Assembly: GCA_001574975.1 (NCBI GenBank)
Contig: KQ965732.1
Span: 773,923-837,922, forward strand
Length of the DNA stretch: 64,000 nt
From: Gonapodya prolifera JEL478
Taxonomy: Eukaryota > Monoblepharomycota > Monoblepharidomycetes > Monoblepharidales > Gonapodyaceae
Reading direction: 5' to 3'
The notes beneath the pieces were generated by a model. The model did not search any database and had not been told where the DNA came from. It saw only the letters and a list, made by a program, of their open reading frames with translations. Each line of letters opens with the position of its first letter. Position 1 is the stretch's first letter. Below are positions 47,601-57,731 of this stretch, piece after piece. The translations under genes were made by a program, and so were the position numbers.

Positions 47601-48740
47601 CGTTCCAGCGCAGTAAAATGTTGCTCCCCAACGTCACGGATTTCCACGAGCCGTCGATTTGAACGCTCAAGGCTGCGCCCACTGATGTGCTGAGCGGGCG
47701 TACTCGTGATGTTGAGTCCCCCACCACCGTGACCGAGTTTGCGACGCTCAATGTCGCTCCACGCTCAAGTAGCTTCTGATACGCAGCTGTAAAGTCAGAG
47801 AAGAACAAACTGGCGTTTTTGGCATACTCCAGGGTAATGCTCTGGTAAGCCGGATCTGCCCAGAGTGCGTAATCCGAGACAAGCATCATCTTAGTGTTGT
47901 CTGTGTTGTTGTATTGTGTCTTGCCATTGGGGTTGACGATCAGTGACCAGTTAGAGTTCGCAAGCAATGTGAAAAACTCGTTTGTGAAACGCAAAGGATT
48001 GTTGGTCCAGGGTCTGGTCGAAAGTTGATAGCCATCTGTTTCAGCTAGCTTGTCAATCAGGTAGTGTTCGTGTGCTCACCCAACGTAACCGCTTCTGTCG
48101 TAATGGCATCTCCCCAGCGCGTGACCGCCTCCAATGACAGCGACTGTCTCGCGATCGGTGAGTCCAATGCGAGTAAACGTCTTGCGAACTTGGGTCGAAT
48201 TGAATGCTCCTGTTGGGAGCCTCCCAGCGCTCATGCTTGCGTTGTACTCCCCGGTTTTGTAATCAGTCCGGCCGCATCGATAAGGTACTATAGGACCGCC
48301 ACTTGAATGCAGATGATTAGCGATCGGGCTCGGATGACCCTCACGGGCAACGTTCACTCATACCTCTCATATACCGCCACCGTGCCCGCAAATGCCCAGA
48401 AGTCAGCGGTCGAGATCGCTGGATAGTTCTCTTTGAGAAGCTCCATCGCATCGATACAAGTCTGGAGTGAGACGTGCCCGCCACTGGGAGGAACGAGCTT
48501 CAAAGTCGCCTTGGAGCCTCCGCTGCCATCGATAATACTGTAGCTGCCGGCATCGACCCAAGCCAATCTGACAAGGTAAGGCCCCCAGCCGGCCGCAACC
48601 ATCCCAGCGAGCTGGTTGCGCAGATCCATCCAGTCTGAGTCAGCGAGCCCGCACTTGGTCGCCGCATCGGTGGTCGGGGCAGCGAGAAGAAGAGCGGTAG
48701 TGACGAGTGCGAGTGCGATCGCCCAGTGCGTGCGATGCAT
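44661..48740 (-). CDS. Secreted peroxidase-like / DOMON / cytochrome b561 / cytochrome b5 / b5-reductase fusion
   Basis: Eleven exons join in phase into 1,141 residues: 48740-48364, 48301-48080, 48013-47264, 47198-47056, 47001-46925, 46866-46804, 46742-46561, 46486-45980, 45907-45238, 45182-44945 and 44857-44661. Residues 1-26 are a signal peptide. A class-I-type heme peroxidase follows to about 290, with RLAWVDAG (Arg58, Trp61, Val62 in place of the distal His) and GGGHALGRCH (proximal His186). DOMON is about 315-465 (GWFAFGIGSGMASQDIYAYE, FSRKLQTNDPNDHD). Cytochrome b561 follows (HGVLMLLCFGILMPYAIF, a THE segment, HPNIGLGLLGI, IVHYVNIARLG), giving four candidate heme ligands in five or six helices. 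Cytochrome b5 (HHPGG, then HNHSRVAEF) and b5 reductase (ERPYTPL, SGIGITPMMQL) form the cytosolic end; the usual CGPPP motif reads VSGNHA. Inferred role: one-chain electron transfer from cytosolic NAD(P)H through the membrane to an outer heme site. Confidence 0.93.
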
Positions 48741-48839
48741 CTATGATGTTCGCTTGGCGGAACGAATGAACCTTCTGACAGTTTGATCGACCACAGAAGA
48801 ACACCTCTCTGTGAGGTAGGACCCTTACAGAGGTCCATG

Positions 48840-49480
48840 CTAAAACAAACTACAATCTCTTAAGCTCTTTCCCAAATCAATAACGAATTCGCTGGTACGC
48901 GTCCCGTAGGAGTTCTGCCCCAACGCTGCTGTAAAAAGTAAATCACGTGGTTGATTCGAGACAAACTTAACGGTGTGGAAACCTAATCGGAAAATGAAAG
49001 GGTGGTATTCATCGACTTGAACATGGATCAACGTCAGGAGCAGGGACAGGAAACTCTGTGCAAGCAAGTCCAAGAAAAGTACGTACGCTTATGTAATAAG
49101 GTTCCGTGATGATGTTGAACTATGCCAGTCACCGATAACTGTGGATTTTGACCAGGAATTGTGGCGAGTCAACACGGGCCTCCTGATCCTTGTGTAATTC
49201 GGAGTCGTGTAGTCCGGAGTCCCCAGAGAAAAGAAAGGTAGAGCAAGATCACCCATAAAGAACGTCGACTCATCCCGGCCAACAGCGCGGTAATAAAGCC
49301 CCGAAGATTGTACGTGCCCAGAAAATCGAGACGGCGCCAACACGAATGTGATAAAAGTCTGTCCTGGCCAACAATACGGGTGCTGGGGATTCTGCATGGG
49401 ACACGTTGAGCATGCAACGCGTAAACGTGGCCCTGCAGATCGACAGCGCCTAGAAAAACTTGACAAGTGATGCGAAGCAT
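48840..49480 (-). CDS. Candidate small gene upstream of the fusion, unknown
   Basis: This is weakly supported. A minus-strand frame ending at 48840 follows a CTTGCACAG acceptor near 49057 and reads SFLSLLLTLIHVQVDEYHPF, then SNQPRDLLFTAALGQ and TSEFVIDLGKSL. Upstream, two overlapping frames at 49480-49170 both look partly coding (one includes NPQHPYCWPGQTFITFVLAP), and a GTGACT donor lies near 49127. No family is recognised and no single model was settled. It could also be 5' flanking sequence of the fusion gene, which starts about 100 bp downstream. Confidence 0.2.
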
Positions 49481-49971
49481 ATCGAACGGGGTCGCTTGGA
49501 TTGGTCAAGCCGGGTCAACAAGGCACTGGTACTTCTTCATCGGATACTTCTCTCGGAGAGCAGAAGAGCATGGTTCAGGAATCCCGCCGGAATGCTCATA
49601 GCGCCAGGTCATCTGGATCCAGCCAGAGTTCACTCCCGTTCTCGTTCGCCTGGCGCACAGTCGGCGAGGAGGGTCGATAATGGTGGCAATCAGTTAAAGA
49701 TCACTTCGATATGGTGGTGTTACGTGAACTGGGGCCGCTGGCTTGTCCGACGAATGGCGTTTTGGCGCAAGCAGCGCACGCGGAAAGCACACCGTGTCGC
49801 GCCTGGAATGAGTGTTTACAGATGCGTCACACTCTTCCGTCGGTTCCAGGCGAGGTCGGAGACTTGCTTGTGCGGCAGGTGGAATGTCGGAAAGGTGAAC
49901 TGTGGTCTGTACAAAATCATCGACCCTTTCAAAGACCTTCCCCCTTTGCTTCTCTCGCAAAATCATCGAAC

Positions 49972-51616
49972 ATGGACGAGCGGTCTCGGAAACTTGAAAT
50001 CATGCGCTATGAAGCGGAAACCAGACTGCTTGCAGCCAAGGCGGAATCATTGGAACTAGATAACATGGAGAAACGATTGAGACTCACCCGTGAAGGCTCT
50101 CTGCCGCCAATCGGGGGTGCACCGCTTGGCAAGCGATCGACACTATTTCCGGAGGGGAGGAGTCGCGCACGGAAGGAGTCGAGCTCGAGCTCAGACGGTT
50201 TTGAGATGCTTCCTTCGCCACCTGTTCTACCACGCCATTCCACCGCGGGCTCTCATACGAGACAAACGGGCGCGCCCGAATCGAGCTCGCGCAAGGTGAA
50301 AAGAGTTACACGGGTGGAGATTGAAGAATCGTCCGAAGATGAGGTGCGAACTTGTCATTGTTGCCGTATGGGAATGACTAATAACCTGCGCATTGCCCAC
50401 ATGGCATAAGGTTCTTCCATCGTCTAAGCGAAAGCCGAGGTCGAATCAGAGGGAGCCGAAACGTGCAGTCGTGGACAGCGATGTTGAAGAGACAAAAGAA
50501 ACGTCGAGGAAACGTGGCCATGATGGAACAGGTGATGAACGATCCCACAAAATAGTGAGTGGTAGTGTGGTCGAAGTTCTCTGTCTGCCCTCGCCATACC
50601 TTCTTTCTGTCCTACAGACTCGGGTTTCTCCTCCCCCGCCTCCGTCAACCCCACTCGAAGAGTGCCCTGTCCCTTTGAACGAGAGATTGCCTTGGTTCCG
50701 GATTTTTGAAGAGCGTTTCAGCAGCAACGCTGAGACTGCCCGACAGTACCATTCTATCCGGGAATCACAGCGCAATACTTTCAACAATCTCGTCAAGAAG
50801 TTCCTTCAGGAAAAGTACGGGGACTTCGAGTCCTTCCTTGTGAAAGGTCACGGAGGAGGCTATACCGTCCCTATTCGAGACGCCACACTCTTGGAGAAAG
50901 TATTCATAGCAAAAATCCCCGATTGGCCCCCTTTGCCATCGGGCTCCAAAGCGTCCTCGCCCCCTTCAAAATCTTCGCATAATCGCGCACAGCCAGGTCG
51001 ATCCAAGGAGCGGTCGCACCCTCCTGAAGACGGTCATGCAGCCGTCAACGAAGAGGGCATAATTTTTTGGAAGGAGGGTATGTTGCAGAAGTACGGCGAA
51101 CAAAAATGGAGACGATTTGAGGTAAAAACATCCCACCGGGAGCATACTCAGCAAACAACATGTCTCTCGACATTCCTGCGGGAGAAATATGGGGACACCT
51201 ACCAGAAATACAAACGGATGGGACGTTGGTTCATCCCTAAAGCAGACATCGACGATTTAGCAATGGCATTCGGTGAGTTACTTCATACATATTCACCATC
51301 AGAACTGCAACTATATCCCGAACTTGCTTTAGCCACAACTCAGCGACGCTGGATTGACGACGTCTCTTCAGAATCAGAAAACGAAAGCGATGGGGACGAC
51401 TCAAATGATCAGCGCTCTCCTCCAAGAAGAACTGCGCGACCTGAAGAAGCTGGGGAGCCCACTGAAGGACATCGCGATGGAGCGTCGCCATCAACTGTTC
51501 CTTCGACAACTCCCAACCTCACAAATGCTGTCACTGTTGTGGATATAAAGCCGACTATTAAGGACGACGACACGGAGTTAATCATCAAGGAGGAGCCCGC
51601 TCCCATCCGGGGTTAA
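49972..51616 (+). CDS. Unknown nuclear-like protein with a duplicated FLxEKYGD module
   Basis: I do not recognise a family. ATG 49972 starts a charged coiled segment (RKLEIMRYEAETRLLAAKAE), then a Ser/Arg-rich low-complexity stretch with an acidic patch (VEIEESSEDE), an intron (about 50343-50410) and basic regions with KRKPRSNQREPKR. Two related modules follow. One, at about 50690-50915, reads FRIFEERFSSNAETARQYHS, FLQEKYGDFESFLVKGHGGG and YTVPIRDATLLEKVF. The other, at about 51050-51270, reads IIFWKEGMLQKYGEQKWRRF, FLREKYGDTYQKYKRMG and RWFIPKADIDDLAMAF. A short intron follows the second module. The tail is acidic and ends with a sumoylation-like IIKEEP before the stop at 51616. Composition suggests a nuclear protein with a repeated DNA- or protein-binding fold. 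An upstream in-frame extension exists but has no better start. Confidence 0.7.
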
Positions 51617-51680
51617 ATTTAAATTAAACTTATTACTTTGACATTCGATATTTTGTTACAGAAATAATCATCCGGTGGGC

Positions 51681-54139
51681 TCAAAGAGTCGCGCGTACGT
51701 AATCCCTCACCCGCTTTTCGATTCCTTCAAGTGGTAATGCGCCACCACCAAGAACTTACGTGGACAAGGGGTCAAAGAAATTCACGTAACGAGAAACCCA
51801 TGGCGGCCGCTCACCAGCTTCGTGGAAATCACGAATGTCATATTTAGAACCGAGTTCAGTCTGCGCGAGGTTCCGAAGTTCGAGCAGTTTTATTTCGCCA
51901 ATCTTGTACGCAAGCGCTTGGCCTGGAAACACCATGTAGCGCTCGCTGAAGACGCAGAAGGAACCAATGTTATCCTATCAGTGCCTCGAACGAGCACTCC
52001 CAAACTCACACTTCAGCAGTGATATCTGCAGCCCCCATGGCGCTATGCTGTGTAAAGTACTCGATCGCTTGCTCCCGGGTCCAGGCAAGCTTTGGTGAGT
52101 GCAGGCCAGAATCAACAACAAGTCGTATGGCACGCATCTTGTGGTGGATGCAACATTAGGTTGTTGATAGAAGCGACCGTCGTTCCTTTCTGACGCACCA
52201 TCTCCGTCACCAACCGTCCAAATACTTGGGCCTTGTCTTGATAGAAGCCCATTTCGATGCCAAGCTTCTCGCTGTACAAGCCCCACCCTTCTATGAACCC
52301 GACGCAGAAGCCCTGGGGATTTTTGCGAACACGCGGGAGGTTCGACGATTCTTGCGAAATCCCGACTTGCAAGTGGTGACCCGGTATAGCCTCGTGAAGA
52401 GCAACGGCCTCCATCTGCAAGTGCGTTAAGGCGTGAGCATACCAAGCGGTTCACGAAAAGGTGCGGTCTCACAATGTAGGTGGGACGGTTTTCCGGAAGG
52501 TAAGTATTTGCTAAGTAGTGACGGATTGTTAGGATCACGAATTGAAGTCATGCATTTGAAAAGAAACATACCGTAAAAAATTGCTGGACGGGTGCTGAAA
52601 GCGATTGTTCAAAAGAGGAACGGCGCGCCCGAGTCCAAGGAAACTCACCCGTCGGGTGCCGCAGGGTAGTAGATGGCGGGGGGTGCATTCTTCTCACGAA
52701 AAGGCTCCACGGGTCTCAACTCGAAATCGGCCTTGGGCATCCGGTGGAAGAAGCGCGGAACAATGGATCGGGCTCTGTCACGTCGTGTGCGTCAAAGTTT
52801 TTCTCGTACATAAGGCTTGGTGGTTGCAACTTACTGTTCAAGAATAGCATTGTAACCGTTCAAGATGGCCTCGCCGTCCTTCGGAGCGTACTTCTTTTCG
52901 GCTCTGACAGCCTCAAGAAACTCTCGCACGGGCATGTCCCCGGGATAGCCCAGCTCCGTTCTCATGGACTCGATCTCTCCCGTGATGCGCTCCACCTCTG
53001 TTAGACCAAGGTCGTGCACTTGGTCGGGGGAAAGGGCAACTGACGTGAAGTGATGAATCGCCTTGGCGTACACGTCCAATCCATCGTGCCACCCGGAAAT
53101 TCCCGAGGAAGAGCGTGCGTGTGGTAAGTAAGATGTCTCCAAAAAGTCACGGAGTCGTTTGTAAGCCGGTTGGACAAAGTCTGCGATAATAGACTCGAGC
53201 TCGGTGATGGCGGCGCTCTCGCTCGCAGGAATGTGTCCCTTAATGGCAGGCAGGTAGAACGGGGTATCTTCCGCTTTTCGTGGCGTGCCATCTACAGCGA
53301 GGTATTGCGATTCGCATTGCTTGATAATTGCCTTGATGGAGACGGCTGGAAGGGTGTGGTCTTTCTCGACGCTCTTTGCCAACACCACTTCAATTTGAGA
53401 CACTTGAATCGGCCAGCCGCGGAGGCGAGAGTTGTAGTCCGCGACATCTTGGGAGATGTCAGACGGTCGGAACGGGTGGAATGTAGACAGCTGGGGCAGG
53501 TCGAGGTGGGGTCCAAAGACTTGAGAATGCAACACATTCAGAGCATTTCTTTGTCGAGGAACACCGGGTGCACCTACGTTGAGTGATAGGGACATCGTGG
53601 TAGTAGCCGGCAACTTTCTGGCTCAAGATGAGCATATTCGACAGGAAAGAGTGGTTGTCACGCTCTTCATCTGGAAGTTTATCTGCAGAGGATCGTCAAA
53701 GCGCTTTTAAAACTAGACCGCTTGTATTTTTGCTCCGCTCTCGATGGACTCACCGAGTGGAATCGATGCAAGCTCGTCGAGGAGCTGATTCGACATATCC
53801 GAGACAAACTTGAAGGCTTCGAAGCTGATGAAATACGACATAAAACAAGCGATCACTTTGTTCGCGAGGGCATAGGAAAATCACCTCAAATCCGCGAGCT
53901 TGTCATTGAACCTGTAATCGCCAAGCACTATGTTGTCAGAAAACAAGAGCATGTTAATCGCCGCCGGCTTCCCGATGCAAGCCAAGCGCTACCATACTTG
54001 TAGCTCCAACGGGCTCCGCGACGGACTGCAAATCCCACGCGCGCGCTGCGATCGTCCAGAGCTTCTTCACATCCTCGTTTGTCTCGTACGAGGCTGGGAG
54101 CGTGGGTTCGATGCTGGTAGGGGGCAGTTCGTGCACCAT
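51681..54139 (-). CDS. DUF885-family metallopeptidase
   Basis: This is a zinc-peptidase-like protein of the DUF885 family. ATG 54139 begins MVHELPPTSIEPTLPASYET. The body reads FEAFKFVSDMSNQLLDELAS, DVADYNSRLRGWPIQVSQIE, PAYKRLRDFLETSYLPHARS, YAKAIHHFTSVALSPDQVHD, LGLTEVERITGEIESMRTEL. The active-site motif is ALHEAIPGHHLQ (HExxxGHH), about 52395-52360, followed by GFIEGWGLYSEKLGIEMGFY with the family's E-G-W signature. The C-terminal part is FPGQALAYKIGEIKLLELRK, ending LEGIEKRVRDYVRATL at 51681. All key metal-site residues are present, so an active enzyme is likely. There is no clear signal peptide at the chosen start, so it may be cytosolic. Roughly nine introns occur. It is convergent with the unknown repeat-module gene, with 64 bp between stops. 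Confidence 0.87.
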
Positions 54140-56287
54140 GTTTCTTGCCGCGCCGAGTAGTCAGGGAAGGCAGTTCGTTTGAATGCACAACGTGTTTACA
54201 TGGGGTGTCCTAACATCTGGACCGAAGTTGAGGCATCTTCACCCTGGATTTTTTCCTGCCAATTCCAACCAAACCAATCCACAATCAACCGGAACCAATC
54301 CACCTACCCCGCCTCTGCCATACCCTCGCATTTTGATGCTCCGCTGAAAGGTTAGTACCCACCCTCCCTACGTCGGATACCCTCGAATGGATCCCATGCA
54401 ACCGGACATCGCGATGATGATTCCACTTTACACGTCAGTCAGAACACACTGTGTCGACAAACTTTACCGCATATTCACCTTGGAGAACTGAAAAATCGTG
54501 TCCGAGAGCATGGATTGCTGCCGTGGTGCCCGGTCCTGCGTGTCCTTGACATTTTTGTTTTTCGAACAGGAACAGCAACAGAGCCCACGCCCGGTTCGAT
54601 TCCCGAGTTCCATTGCCCGAACCCGTCATGAAAATGGTGAGTACTCGGCGCCGCGCTTCGTCTTCACGGATCCAGTGGTGCGTCGGTGTGATGATACAAG
54701 AACCAAGAACCTTTCTCTCGGAAAGACCACATGTCGATAAACATCTTCAGTAGTTTCAGCCTTGTCTGACATGACGCAATCGAACTGGATTCTTACTTGC
54801 CGCTTTGTGTCTTCCACGCCGTGTCAGTACCTGACCAGTTTTTTTTCATCGTGTAGGAACCGATTCTCGTTGGGGTCACCAAACTGGAGAGCAAACAGCC
54901 GTGAAGAACGAAAACGAAACTTTATCTCTCGGACGTCAGAACGGCGCTAAAGGTGAGCATACATGCCCCTCTGCGTTTCCACCTCGGAGATGATGAAACC
55001 CATAGACGGGCGGACGGAACTCCGGGCAAAACACAGCTCCACAAAGGTTGTGCCGGATTTATGTCGAATGTCTATTGGCGGATCCGCTGGATTACGATAC
55101 CGCTGTCGTTTTTGGGAACCCTATGTGTGCGGTCTTGTTGCCTTTCTAACTGATGTGGTGTTCTGTTTGAAGGAACATTCTAGCACTGCACATCTTCAAG
55201 ACGACTCTCTTTGGTGCCGAACGTTGAACTCTTGACTGACGCTCAAGCATTCGGATCTTCCAGAGAGGTGGTGTTCGAAAATAAACCGGCACTTCACGTC
55301 CTTTTGTGTGTTGGATGTCATCGCATCCCGAGTCAAGTCCCTCAAGACGCAAGACGTCTCAGTTTGAATGGTCAAGTTGGTTCCACATGTTATCAAAATC
55401 CGAGCTCCTACTATTGTCCTTCACGAGGTTTCGCCTGTCATACAGGCAACCTCGATGGCATTTTTATCCATTTTTCGTTTCCGTGGTGTACTATAACTCT
55501 GGCAATAAATTTCTCCCAACGTAAAATTACAAAGTCCCACGGTACATTGTGTCTTTTGGCATTTAGAAACAGAGTCAGCGTGGAACTACTTTCTCACACC
55601 AATGCTATGCGTCAGCCAATGCTGTTGTGAGTGTGGAGAGCTCGCATAGAAGAGTGGGGTAGCAAGAAATCGGCCCCTAAACATCGCAAAAGCGCTTCCG
55701 ACCAGCGACGGTCACGAGAGGCCGCAAAGTCGAATGGAATCCAACAAGAAAGACACACTCTCGTCATTTTTCTTTCGTTTCGACGGTCAGTTTCCCAGGA
55801 CACCGGAAAGGGTCAATCGGTGACCATTTCCACGCGATTCCTCCATAGAACGAGTCCAGCGGAGTATCACGCAGGTGGTGTGACATTTCTCATTGGAAAT
55901 CGAGTGGATGAGACGTGGTTTTCATCCAAGATGCATAATTGCGAGAGCTTTGTTGAAGGTGAGAGGGTTGGGTGACCCTACGACGAGAATGGCCGGAGAG
56001 GAAGGCGAGCGCTCAGGCAAACTTCATTCGCGATGCGCTCAAGGCGTACGGCGCAAGAAAGAGAGGTCGTGTAGCGCAAGAGTGCTTTTGCGTTCAAGGT
56101 ACTCCTGCGGCCATCGCGTTTGAATGATAGTTTTGCCGCAGTGACGGGAGAGGGGGTCTCGGGTCTCTTCCCCTCAGTAGCTGAGACGACAAATAACTGG
56201 GGATATAAACATGAGAAGAATGAAGGCCCTCATTTCAATCAAAAACCAATACACTCCAGCCCTTTGCTACCCAAGCCTGTCCCTCCC
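54140..56287. other. Long intergenic region with unassigned open stretches
   Basis: No gene can be supported. Plus-strand stretches with splice-like borders exist: a frame at about 54555-54632 between an ACAG acceptor and a GTGAGT donor, and another at about 54860-54954 (NENETLSLGRQNGAK) before GTGAGC. They could belong to an unknown gene reading toward 55200, but I found neither a convincing start nor a family. A TATAAA box lies at 56204-56209. Confidence 0.35.
56204..56209 (+). promoter_or_regulatory. TATA box of the PPPY-rich gene
   Basis: TATAAA lies 79 bp before the ATG at 56288. Its position favours 56288 over the longer in-frame start at 56120 for the downstream gene. Confidence 0.55.
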
Positions 56288-57232
56288 ATGGCCGCCATCG
56301 CAGCTGCCATCTTCGGTGGACTCCATGCATCGCAACCCGTAGGACAACCTCAGCAGCTCCCTCGACGGAGCGAACCTCGACGCAGTCCACCGCCGCCACC
56401 GCGTGGATCGTCTGCCGCGCAAGCGCAGCCTCGTGCCCAGCCAGTCGTTGCACCGCGAGGCCCATCACCACCACAACGGCAGCAAAGTCTTCGTGTGATT
56501 CCACCGAGACTGGTCGTGCCGCCAGGAGGCCTGCGGGCGTCTGGAACCAGCGCGCAGAACACGGCAAAGGATGCGACACGGGGTAGCAGAGTGTCAAGCG
56601 ACGGTCAACGTTCGTCGTCGGGGAACAACAACAAACTCCTTGCACCCACCACTCCTGCGAAACCTCAGGCGGGGCACAGGCGACACTTATCGGACTCTGC
56701 CGCTCGAGTCTCGCAACAGCAACCCGCCGCCCGGGAACGCTCCGCCGATCCCAGCAACAACCGCCTCGCCCCACCCCCCGCAAGCTCCCACACTCGGAGC
56801 CACTCGCACGGAAGCGCAACCCCCGCGGTATCTGGACGGTCGCCCCGTCGAGGAAGGTCGCCTAACGAGCACGCGCACGTCCACTTCGCGACTCACGTCA
56901 CCATCATCCCCGCGCCGCCTCCTTATTCGTCCTTACCGTCGCCAACCGACGTTGCACCACCGCCCTACTCGGTCAGACCGCCTCCTCCCACGGCAGCTCC
57001 TCGCACACCTCAACCCCAACCCTCCCAGCACATTTCCTCGCGCGCACCGGCTCCCCAACCAAACGTCACACAACCGGCGCGTGCACCCCCGGCCGATTCT
57101 CCACCACCGCTTCCTCCGCGGCCCTGGCTCGCTGCTCCCTCCAGGCCGCAGGAGCGCAGTAGCAGTGCGGGAGGACCAGCGAGTATACGATACATGTCGA
57201 CGTCGCCTCCTCCTTACGCCGCGCTTCGATGA
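56288..57232 (+). CDS. Proline-rich, intrinsically disordered protein with three PPPY motifs
   Basis: This single-exon gene encodes about 314 residues of low complexity, rich in Pro, Ser, Ala, Arg and Gln. The start at 56288 (MAAIAAAIFGGLHASQPVGQ) is preferred because a TATA box lies between it and the alternative in-frame ATG at 56120. The C-terminal third holds three PPPY cores (APPPYSSL, APPPYSVR, SPPPYAAL) and polyproline stretches such as SPPPLPPRP. These are the ligand motifs of WW domains (for example Rsp5/NEDD4 ubiquitin ligases) and SH3 domains. The short Ala-rich start may pair with membranes or be a stub helix. Inferred role: a scaffold or ubiquitin-ligase adaptor. No enzyme domain is seen. 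Confidence 0.7.
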   Translation: MAAIAAAIFGGLHASQPVGQPQQLPRRSEPRRSPPPPPRGSSAAQAQPRAQPVVAPRGPSPPQRQQSLRVIPPRLVVPPGGLRASGTSAQNTAKDATRGSRVSSDGQRSSSGNNNKLLAPTTPAKPQAGHRRHLSDSAARVSQQQPAARERSADPSNNRLAPPPASSHTRSHSHGSATPAVSGRSPRRGRSPNEHAHVHFATHVTIIPAPPPYSSLPSPTDVAPPPYSVRPPPPTAAPRTPQPQPSQHISSRAPAPQPNVTQPARAPPADSPPPLPPRPWLAAPSRPQERSSSAGGPASIRYMSTSPPPYAALR

Positions 57233-57731
57233 TTGGGGTGGTCAAGTTTCGTTCGACTTGCATATGGGGTGAGGGTGGGCAGAAGCTTGGGTTGCGGGGA
57301 GGAGGTGTTCTGAGGACAACAGAGGAGGGAGGTGGAGAATTATTGCGACGAGTTTGTAATGGCCTAAACGGGATTTCGGACGTTGAGCGGTGGGTGAGGG
57401 ACTTATCATCGGACTATTCGTAATTGGTTTTCAGTCGGACGATGATGGATGGACCTTAGTGTTGTATATAGTCTTGCGTATTCTCGAGCAGTAGAGCAGA
57501 GAAGTTTTGGGCGACTTTGAATGCACGTAAAAGGTTTTAGATGTAGATGAAAAGCTTGATTGCAACAAATGATTTGTGATCTAACGTGTCGCTTGCGAAT
57601 CGAACACTGTTCCAGCACTGTCCTCACAACATTCTAATATGAACCTTTCATTTCATTTCAACAAGAAACATCGCGTGGACGCGATCATATACTCATAAAA
57701 ATCACAAAAATATCTACTTCAAGAACTAAAA
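57233..57731. other. Convergent intergenic region, no gene seen
   Basis: This holds the 3' sides of two convergent genes. The A/T-richer stretch at 57600-57725 is probably the permease 3' UTR. Confidence 0.4.

Noticed and set aside
48016-48079. In-frame TGA between the peroxidase exons, suggesting stop readthrough or a broken gene
   Set aside because: A 66-nt GTGAGC..GACCAG intron removes it in phase and yields the family sequence GPWTNNPLRF.
54593-54603. GGTTCGATTCC, a perfect tRNA B-box
   Set aside because: The flanks do not form a five-pair T-arm stem, and no A-box or acceptor stem lies upstream at the right distance.
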